A DNA stretch of 64,000 nucleotides, from NCBI GenBank assembly GCA_029891385.1, contig CM057230.1:17063372-17127371 (forward strand), in the 5' to 3' direction. The notes beneath the pieces are model-generated. The model had not been told where the DNA came from. It made no database searches and saw only the letters and a program-made list of their open reading frames with translations. Below are positions 56,926 through 64,000 of this stretch, in pieces (position 1 is the stretch's first letter; every line of letters starts with the position of its first letter). The position numbers and the translations under genes were made by a program. Source of the DNA: Erythroxylum novogranatense (Eukaryota > Streptophyta > Magnoliopsida > Malpighiales > Erythroxylaceae).

Positions 56926-59651
56926 TGTAGCGCCCCCTTACCGTAGGGTATGCACCGGGACGCCCGTGGGTCGTTCCGACGCATATCCCATAGCAAGGAA
57001 GTGCTACAATCAAAAGCAATCACTAAAATACTCGCATGGCATCAATACAATTAAACCGAAATATGCAAATCACTAAATTTTAAAACTACAATAATTTTTC
57101 ATTTCACATTACTCACTGAAATATAGACAAGTCTATCAGTCCCCTACAGTCTCAATACAATATCCCAAAAAGGAAACTGATACAAAAGTCTATACTAAGT
57201 CATCCTCAAAAATCGTCCCAGTTGACCGATCTGTGTGTCATCGCTTCTCTTGCCCAAGCACTCACACGGCAGGAAAAGTCTATCACGGGAGCTAGGAATC
57301 TACTAGCGCTGTCCTGAAAAAAATATTTGCAATGTTGGGTGAGTTTGCGAACTCAATGAGAAACCATCATCGATGGTTTACCCAACTCATGCATATACAC
57401 ACAATATATCACATAGTCACATAGTACACATTCGTAACACTATAATACAATTTACACATTCTCACCATAACATAAATCAGACATGTCACTGCACAATCGT
57501 CACATAATGCATGCATTCTCAATTTTCACAATACAGTCAGATGCATAATGCATGCCAATTCTCATTTTATGGCTGTGTTGTGACTGAGCATCATCACTGT
57601 CCCGATTCGGGCACATTACACAATAATCACATTTTAGGCAAGTAGGAGAGCCCTCAAGGTATGCACTACTGCCCGCTCACATTAGGGATAGGAGAGCCCT
57701 TTGGGTATGCACTATTCCCTTTTTCAGCCTTAGGCCCTTTTCACTGATAATCGAGCTTAAAGCTCTGATCACTAATTGCTTCAGTCAAAACTGTTAATTT
57801 ACCGATTTTAGTCATGCCTAGCATGCACTCACACTTGCACAATCAATAACATATGTATATCAATCGATTCTATTTATCGCATTCAGAACATTTATTCATA
57901 ATTTCAGCACATCTATTTCACAGTTACAAGCATTGGCATTGGCAAACAATTCACACATTCATAGAGCATTTAACACATAGGGATTGAGGAACCAACTAGG
58001 TTACTCACCTGTAACTTCCGAGCTACTGCCTGGAAGTCCCAGCAATATCCGTGGACTGACGATCCAACGGTGCCTCTATAACAATTTAAACAAATTCTCA
58101 TCACTAGATGCTCAATCAAAGAAATTCGATAATGCACATGTCTTAATTCAAAGCTGTACGATGCATGTTCATGATTTTCCGGCGCTATAATCCAATTCCG
58201 CTATCTCTTGTCTCACAACCAAAATTTACTATTCACTAGATCAATAGCATTCCTTGGTTCTAATTCACTCACTTAAGTCCCCAATTATAATCCAATTTGT
58301 CAAAACATAACTCTAGGTTACACTAGGAACTGTAATTGACTCTCTTTCGATAATTTCGATCCTGCTAATTTAAATTCAAACTCTCAATCTTTACCACAAT
58401 TGTAGACCTCTTTCTCTAGTTCATAACAAATCAAGAATAACCTCAATTGGAGGTCTACACCAAAAGTTATGCCCTAAAAACCAATTAATTCCATTCAAAA
58501 ATTTTGTCCCTCGCCGCGGCGTGGAACAGGTCGCTCGCCGTGGCGTGGAAACGTTCGCCGCGGCGAACACCTCCCAAGCGCCTCGCCGCGACGCTTATAG
58601 ATAACCTCATCGCGGCGTAAAATCCTTCCACTCGCCGTGACGTCTCGCGTGGCTCACCGCGTCGAGCATGCCTTTTCTTGTCGCGGCGTGGCCCTTTTTC
58701 AGACGTCGCGACGTGCGAGTCTCGTCTTCTTCTCCAATCCGTTTCTCCGCCATTTTCACTCTTAACACCAACATTAAACACTCTAAACTACCCAATCCCT
58801 TACAATAAATGACATAAATGCATCAAATAACCATAAATAACAACATTAAAGCCATAAACTTACCGATCGAGACTCCAAATCCAAAAATTCCGAAAATCAC
58901 CTTCCACCTCTATCAACCACGATTTTTCACCCTTGAGACTCACTCATCTTCATTCTTTCAAAGATCATGCTAGATCTCACACAAAGAGGAAGAAGAAATC
59001 AATGATCAAAGGCTCACACCAAAAGGAAGAATCGAAAATCACCAAGAGGGGGAAAGAAGAGGATCGTGCCCTAGGAGGAAATGCCTTTTTCCAGATTTCA
59101 AAACCTAAAGTATAAATATAAAGGATTGATTTAAACCTATAGATTATAGTCCTCAATTTCATTTAATTTCAGTCTCGAAATTCCAATGGCTCATCATAAA
59201 AATTCTTAAACTCACAAATCTAAATTTTCTAAGCCATTTGCCAAACAATTTCGGAACCGGAATCTAATTCATCAGTCTCTAGGTCATTTTCCCGGTCCGG
59301 ACTCATAACTCTAAAAATTTCGAAAAAAATCCTATAAACCCTAAAAAATACAAAACACAAGGTCCTATACTCCAATTTCAATTTCCAATCCCCAAAAATT
59401 CCATTCAAATTATCTCTTAATTCCCAATAAAACATATCTAACATAATTATCTCAAAATTTACAATTCAAGACATAATCACAATCAAATGCCGGAACAATC
59501 ATGAATGCATGTCACTACGCATATGCATGTGCAAAAGGATCTATTCCTCTAAAATCAGAGGCCAAAAGTACGCGATCACAATTTATGCAATAACAGTCCT
59601 ACCCGTACCAATTTACCAAAATAACCCTCACAACGGTAATGGGATGTTACA
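56926..59651 (-). repeat. Chromovirus 5' LTR (subtype B, complete)
   Basis: The 2726-bp segment has plus-strand ends TGTAGCGCCCC and GGGATGTTACA. It contains the AAACCATCATCGATGGTTT hairpin (57360-57380), two AGGAGAGCCCT...TATGCACTA units, the CpG-rich array (58501-58735), and the TCATGAATGCATG box near 59500. It is the reference copy for the truncated 3' LTR. Confidence 0.9.
58501..58735. repeat. CpG-rich CTCGCCGCG array in LTR
   Basis: CTCGCCGCGGCG-like units recur about ten times, some as GTCGCGGCGTG in reverse sense, inside an AT-rich LTR. Equivalent but eroded blocks are at 51150-51370, and 36280-36424 with 48229-48320. The LARD chose this block (CGCCG) as target. Confidence 0.8.
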
Positions 59652-59673
59652 AACCTTCGTCTCTGATACCACT
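59652..59673 (-). other. Copia primer-binding site and leader start
   Basis: Minus-strand TGGTATCAGAGACGAAGG (59654-59671) directly inside the 5' LTR, complementary to initiator-Met tRNA in its first 11 bases. The leader is cut at 59652 by the chromovirus end. Confidence 0.88.
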
Positions 59674-60289
59674 TGTTGGGAAAATCGGGTATTTTTTCCT
59701 CTAAGGTAAACAATTAGTGATGTGAACCAATTCGATAATACCTAGGAAAGACCACCAAACGGACTCCTAAGATAGTATTATCATTCCACGTAAGATCCCA
59801 GGAAAGGGCGGAGGGGTCACAAACAGTCCCACTTAAAACCCGACCTCCTAGACAAAAATTACGTACACGGTATATTTATCACAACCTAACCCGTGTACAC
59901 ACATGAACAGTAAATACACCCAAGTAAATTGAACGCAACACTACAAATATACTCAACAAATAATATTGAATACTATAAATGTGAAATAAATAAAAGAGAT
60001 AAGGAAAGAACACACCCAAAAACTGATAACAGAGTTCGGCCAATTTTGTCTACTTCTCCGAGCACCACTTAAGGCAGCCTGCTTTTATTAGGAAGAGAAT
60101 ACTAAATTTAATATGTATACAAATTTTGGGTATTCATCAAATTTTGGGATAGATTAGATTAGGAGGGGGAGGAGTTCTTTTATAACTTAGCAAACTCCTC
60201 CCATTTTCATTTCTTCCCAATATGGGATAGAAATTGTGCCACCAAAGTCAAAAAAATACCAAATTCATCAAAGTCAAAAAAATACAACA
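59674..60289 (-). repeat. Copia 5' LTR (right copy)
   Basis: The 616-bp partner of 25975-26590, with identical ends. The minus-strand stretch AATAAAAGCAGGCTGCC near 60080-60096 is the likely TATA/start region. Confidence 0.92.
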
Positions 60290-60294
60290 CATCT
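60290..60294. repeat. Right TSD of copia element (CATCT)
   Basis: Second copy of 25970-25974. On the minus strand the TNL reading GREM enters the insertion here. Confidence 0.9.
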
Positions 60295-61130
60295 CGCGGC
60301 CCTTAAAGATTGGTTGTTTGAAGGCCAACAATGTCTTGAGAGATTCGCAATGAAGAGTAGTTAATTGACATAGACTGATGGGAAGTTGTGGTAGGGATCG
60401 AAGCTTTGGACAACCATTTAATCGGAGAGATTCCAATAGAGAAAGTTGTTTAATATTGGCAGGGATCTCCACAAAATTATTTAATGCCAAGTCAAGCTCC
60501 CTGAAATAGTATAGAGAACCAAGGTCCTTTGGTAATTCCCTTATACTATAGCGCGATAGACCCAAGGATTCCAACCCTTTCATATTGTCTATGGAGGATG
60601 GTATTGCTTCTATGCCTGAAACTGATAAATCAACTATCCTTAGATTGTACATGGGCTCCAAGATCTCGGGAAATTTCTTTAAGCTGATGCAACACTTTAG
60701 ATCAAGGATCCGAAGAGCTTGTAACTTGCAAATGTTACTTGGAAGACTTTCAAGTTTTTCACAATACTTCATATTTAACTCTTGTAGTCTACTGAGGCCT
60801 TGAAGATGAATGTACTTCTTTTATTGCAGTACGTCCCACATATAGTTTTCTTAAGTTTGTTGAAATTTCTGGAAATATCTTCAGATTTGAACATCCCCTG
60901 AGATTAAGAATTTCAAGACATTACAAATCAACATTATTTGGAAAACTCTTCAGATTTTGGCAATCTCTCATATATAGGATTGTAATCTTGCTGAAGAACT
61001 GGTAAGAAGATGAAGGAATCTTGATATTGCCAATACTAGAAGGCAATATACGAGATGCAATATTTATGACACGACATATGAGAGGAGACTCAATTAGGGA
61101 TTGTTCAACCACTTTTAGCTTGCCTGCACC
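60295..61130 (-). pseudogene. TNL resistance gene, leucine-rich repeat exon
   Basis: Starts after an acceptor (CAG at 61131-61133) with GAGKLKVVEQSLIESPL. LRRs follow: ILYMRDCQNLKSFPNNVDL, CLEILNLRGCSNLKIFPEIS, TNLRKLYVGRTAIKEV, then MKYCEKLESLPSNICKLQAL, KCCISLKKFPEILEPMYNL, SIDNMKGLESLGLSRYSIRE and CPKLRSLPQLPISL, ending FKGREM at the copia TSD. A TAA after NNVDL (about 60921) and a frameshift near 60790 break it. The exon resumes at 25974. LRRs set recognition specificity in this receptor class. Confidence 0.85.
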
Positions 61131-61223
61131 CTGCGTAAGTAGTAGCAGATGGTTGTGTTTCCATATTACAATCTTTCTCTCAAATAGAAAACCGATAAGC
61201 ATATATAGATAATATGTACGTAC

Positions 61224-61528
61224 CTTCACTTCTTTCAATATCTGCTTAATATTACTCTTAGGAAGATGAAGCACAAGAAGTTCTTTTGCATCAAAATCGA
61301 TCAAAGAAAGACTCCAACGGTATTTATCGAAAGAAATTATCTTAACCCACTAGGTAGAAAATGGAGACCTGTAGTGAGATGCAATTTACTTCCTTCGCCA
61401 CGAGGAGTATAAAACCTTAAGAATTTTAGATTGGGCATTCTCTTGAAAACATTTGGATCTAATACTATGTCGTCTATAATTTGAGACGTGTTAAGACTTA
61501 TACTTTGAATTTCAATTGCTTCAGTTCC
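61224..61528 (-). pseudogene. TNL resistance gene, first LRR exon
   Basis: Bounded by acceptor AG at 61529-61530 and donor GT at 61222-61223, both phase 0. Reads GTEAIEIQSISLNTSQIIDD, VFKRMPNLKFLRFYTPRGEG, then SLIDFDAKELLVLHLPKSNI and KQILKEVK. This is the GTEAIEGI...MPNLRFLKFY exon found after NB-ARC in TNL genes. At least one frame interruption occurs between GSKLHL and SLSLID. Confidence 0.82.
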
Positions 61529-61623
61529 CTAACAACAATGATCAAAAAGAAATATAATTAACAAGAAATGACATATATATAAAAGAATTAATTCATAATA
61601 TTTTATCATGCTTTAAATCTTAC

Positions 61624-62285
61624 TTCATTTTCTTCAAACAAACTTTGTATTTCTTCAGCATCCCATAATCTGCTGCGGCGTCTAGGATCATTCGATTCTT
61701 GATGAACAATTTCTCTACCATTTCTTGTAACAGATCATGCATGTAATTTATCATCATATTTAGAAATAGTCACCAGAGACTTGTCAACAAGACGACTTAT
61801 TTCGATATTTGCAAAGAGTCCACATCTTGTAAATACTCTTTCTGCCTCGTTTATATTCTGACCTTTAAAAAAACATGCAATATGAAGAAAGATAGCCTTA
61901 TCATCTCTATCTAATCCATCGTAACTAAGTTTTAGCACATTATGGATCTTCTCGTTAGAGCAATTTGATAATTTAATCAATGTTCCTTTCCATAGCTCCA
62001 CCCCTTTTCCACGAACAAAGGAGCCCAAAACTTTGATAGCTAAAGGGTTACCTCTGGCATAATTAACAAACGAATCTATCAACGGGATATGATCTTGCAA
62101 AGGTCACTTTTGTTTCAAGGCATTCCAAACAAAAAGTTGATGAGATCCAGTGTAAGATAATACTTCAACTTCGTATATATTAATGCCATTGATTCCTTGG
62201 AATACTTATTTATCTCTACTCGTTATGATGATATGACTTCCTGCACCAAACCAGCATTGAGTTCCAATTAAATACATGAGACACA
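61624..62285 (-). pseudogene. TNL resistance gene, NB-ARC C-terminal part
   Basis: Reads LIGTQCWFGAGSHIIITSRD (RNBS-B), INGINIYEVEVLS, then YARGNPLAIKVLGSFVRGKG (GLPLA box), VLKLSYDGLDRDDKAIFLHI (RNBS-D-like), ACFFKGQNINEAERVF and MHDLLQEM (MHD motif). The donor GT lies at 61622-61623 after FEENE. Lesions: TAA for CAA before VFQG, TGA before PLQDH, and 2-bp and 1-bp losses around MHDLLQEMV. The P-loop and the TIR domain are missing. Similarity ends near 62285. The domain is the ATP-dependent switch in live members. Confidence 0.85.
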
Positions 62286-62693
62286 CCGTCACATGAGTCT
62301 CATGTATAAAGCGACCCCTTTTCATGTGCCACCACCACTGACTCTCCTCTCTGTGACCTCAAAGGCATCACCACTTGCCACCACAGCCATGTGCTCCACC
62401 ACAATACGCCACTCGCAATCCACACGCCACTCGCAATCCACACGCCACTACATCAGATCATACTAACCGCGGCCTCAAACGTGCCTCTTGGGTCTACATG
62501 CGACGGGAACGTTGCCACTTCCTCCTTCTCTGCTCCCCCATCCTCTTACCCTTCCTCTACGCCACCTTCCCCATTCTTTGCGTCGCAGAGTTTTGCCTAC
62601 GGCTGCTGGGCCTCCACTGGAAGAAGGACGCTCTGCTTAACGGAGAGCGTGAAGAGGAGGAGGGGTTGCGGTGGTGCGAGGAGGGCTTATGCA
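62286..62693. other. Unidentified GC-rich block
   Basis: Sequence abruptly more GC-rich than the TNL, rich in CCACCAC and CTCC steps, with open frames (62375-62710, 62391-62699) that read as low-complexity Pro/Ser/His and are not recognised. An 11-bp inverted repeat (ATACATGAGAC/GTCTCATGTAT) spans 62274-62312 at its edge. Perhaps part of another element. Confidence 0.3.
62408..62447. repeat. 18-bp minisatellite
   Basis: GCCACTCGCAATCCACAC occurs twice head to tail followed by a partial third unit. Confidence 0.85.
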
Positions 62694-62981
62694 TGTTGAT
62701 ATTATTTTAAAATTTATGTTTTACGTTCATAAAAAGTGGAAGATTCTATTTGACCTGGTCTTTAGGACTTAGGAGTAGTGGACCATGTTTCAAGTTAGTG
62801 GAAGTAGGATTTAGGAGTAGTGGACCACGTTTCAAGTTAGTGTACTTTTTATTAGCTAATTTTGGTTCATGTAATGCCTATATTAAGGCTATTCCATATT
62901 TGAATTTTGTGTTGAAAAAGTTTCCAGTACATCCTCTTCTGTCAATTTATTTTTCGACAAGTCCCTTTCTTCTTTCTATTA
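62694..62981 (+). repeat. Putative 5' LTR of second copia element
   Basis: Begins TGTTGATATTATT and ends TTTCTATTA one base before a PBS. It contains a 42-bp tandem duplication (62763-62846) and TATATTAAGG near 62880 as a possible TATA box. The left boundary is a guess from TG and length. The right one is fixed by the PBS. Confidence 0.45.
62763..62846. repeat. 42-bp tandem duplication in LTR
   Basis: TAGGACTTAGGAGTAGTGG begins at 62763 and recurs as TAGGATTTAGGAGTAGTGG at 62805. Both continue ACCA(T/C)GTTTCAAGTTAGTG. Confidence 0.88.
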
Positions 62982-62982
62982 G

Positions 62983-62999
62983 TGGTATCAGAGCCAGTT
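62983..62999 (+). other. Primer-binding site of second copia element
   Basis: TGGTATCAGAGCCAGTT, complementary to initiator-Met tRNA, about 60 bp upstream of the gag start. Confidence 0.82.
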
Positions 63000-63042
63000 T
63001 TAGAATCAAACCGTAGCTTTTTCATTACATCGAAAAGTGTGA

Positions 63043-63583
63043 ATGGCCTCACCTTAGACAATTTTGTTCAACTAGCGATTCCTCGCTTCGATGGTCACTA
63101 TGATCATTGGAGCATGTTGATAGAAAATTTCTTGAGATCGAAAGAATATTGGCAAGTTGTCTCAAATGGAATACTAGAACCACCAAAAGGCGCAGCAACG
63201 TCAAATCAACACAAAGCTGAGATTGAAGCAATGAAGTTGAAGGATCTCAAAGCGAAGAATTACTTGTTTCAAGCTATTGATCGTATAATTTTGGAGACCA
63301 TTTTATGCAAAGATACATCAAAGCATACTTGGGACTCCATGAAGAAAAAGTACCAGGGCATCGCAAGAGCAAAGAGGTAGCAGCTTCAAGCACTTCGTAT
63401 AGACTTTGAATTGCTTTGTATGAAGCTTGGGGAATCAGTTACTGATTATTTCTCTCAGACAATGATTATCGTGAACCAGATGCATATTCATGATGACCGG
63501 ACAGATGATGTGATTGTAGTGGAAAAGATTCTTCGATCCATGACACCAAAATATAATTATATTGTTTATTCAATTGAAGAATT
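63043..63583 (+). pseudogene. Copia gag fragment (UBN2-type)
   Basis: The likely start ATG at 63043 reads MASP and then needs a one-base shift to give DNFVQLAIPRFDGHYDHWSM. It continues LIENFLRSKEYWQVVSNGI, MKLKDLKAKNYLFQAIDR and KHTWDSMKKKYQG. A TAG at 63378-63380 interrupts before QLQALRIDFELLCMKLGESV, VEKILRSMTPKYNYIVYSIE. Homology stops near 63583, where gag should continue, so the element is truncated or interrupted there. This gag forms the virus-like particle in active relatives. Confidence 0.85.
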
Positions 63584-64000
63584 GTTGAAGGCATTTTTAT
63601 CATTGAAATGAGTGGCATTTTTCCCTTAATTCCTGGATTAATTATTGGGATTTATACATATTTTACCCACTAATTTGTTTAGTTCCCTTTGAATATGCAC
63701 TTATATGACTTTGATTGAAAAAGACATAAAATTTTGTTGGAAATGCTCATGTTAGGATTGTTGTTTGTTGCCAGAAAGAAAGTCCAAAACGCATTCAGCT
63801 AGAGGCATTTAGGGGAGGGGACACACGACACTTACAAAAAAAAAGTATAGGAAAATAATGCAAGAGAGGGGAGAGCGGGTGAGTTCTGGCAAGTGGAAGT
63901 GACCCACCAAGCAACAACGTTACACTCTAGAGATACACCAAAGGTAGGACCAGCTCAAGAATACATTACATGTTAGCCCCAATTTTTTTAAAAAAAATTT
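63584..64000. other. Unidentified sequence after truncated gag
   Basis: Begins TTGTTGAAGGCATTTTTATC at the gag break. AT-rich, then purine-rich (AGAGAGGGGAGAGCGGG near 63862-63878), with an A-run near 63836. No coding motif. It could be the LTR or leader of another element extending past the window. Confidence 0.3.

Larger units (their letters stand above)
49997..59651 (-). mobile_element. Del/Tekay-like chromovirus, degenerate
   Basis: Minus strand: 5' LTR 56926-59651, PBS 56905-56920, gag, protease, RT, RNase H, integrase with chromodomain-like end, PPT 52294-52306, and 3' LTR 49997-52293 that lacks its last ~387 bp. The order and the C-terminal chromodomain place it in the chromovirus branch of Ty3/gypsy. 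Right flank AACCT (59652-59656) is not matched at the left because the left LTR end is lost. Frameshifts and stops break all ORFs. Confidence 0.9.
25975..60289 (-). mobile_element. Tork/TNT1-like Ty1/copia element carrying nested insertions
   Basis: Two 616-bp LTRs (25975-26590 and 59674-60289), a PBS at 59654-59671 complementary to initiator-Met tRNA, a gag-pol relic on the minus strand (26703-30717), a PPT at 26591-26604 and a TSD CATCT define the element. Without the insertions at 30778-59651 it would be about 5.4 kb, normal for copia. The order protease, integrase, RT, RNase H is copia-specific. It landed in the TNL gene between LRR and C-JID coding sequence. Confidence 0.93.

Noticed and set aside
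30773..59656. Clean TSD for the whole 30778-59651 block
   Set aside because: TAAAC and AACCT do not match, and the outer LTRs are in opposite orientation, so a single simple insertion is not supported.
25108..62285. A functional resistance gene with a giant intron
   Set aside because: Copia LTRs with a TSD interrupt exon sequence, nonsense and frameshift mutations are present, and the P-loop and TIR are absent.

Overview
The window looks like heterochromatic nuclear DNA of a eudicot plant. It is AT-rich and almost wholly made of transposable elements. The one recognisable host gene is a TIR-NB-LRR (TNL) type resistance gene, a class generally absent from grasses. I found no bacterial-type genes, rRNA, intact tRNA gene or CRISPR array, and no coding region that is clearly intact.

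Layout. 1-7606: decayed Athila-type Ty3/gypsy element (+), cut by the window start, ending in a 1.24 kb 3' LTR. 7789-~13250: L1-type LINE (-) with ORF1 and ORF2. 13251-14536: AT-rich host DNA with one exon-like block. 14549-25006: a second, GC-rich LINE (-) with a 12-bp target-site duplication (TSD), split by a 4.36 kb solo LTR (17438-21799). 25108-25974 and 60295-~62285: two halves of a TNL pseudogene (-). 25975-60289: a Tork/TNT1-like copia element (-) sitting inside the TNL. 62286-62693: unidentified GC-rich block. 62694-63583: LTR, PBS and gag of another copia element (+). 63584-64000: unidentified.

Inside the copia element, between its primer-binding site and gag, lie about 28.9 kb of later insertions. 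These are a gypsy LTR (30778-34461 plus 49267-49638); a second LTR of the same family in reverse orientation inside it (34462-36424 plus 48229-49261, TSD GAGAG); a non-coding large retrotransposon derivative (LARD) inside that one (36425-48228, 4.46 kb LTRs, TSD CGCCG); a foldback pair of SINE-like units (49639-49996); and a degenerate chromovirus with both LTRs (49997-59651). With the TNL as level 0, nesting is four insertions deep, and most levels are proven by exact TSDs read on both sides.

Relative order read from nesting: TNL, then copia, then gypsy LTR, then inverted gypsy LTR, then LARD. The LARD is the most unusual item. It has no coding capacity but keeps PBS, PPT and paired LTRs, and its LTRs end in tandem 118-bp units that each carry a PBS-like sequence. 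Divergence between its LTRs, and between the two chromovirus LTRs, is concentrated in CpG- and hairpin-rich patches. That could be methylation-driven mutation or consensus error, so single-base frameshifts reported here should be read with that caution.
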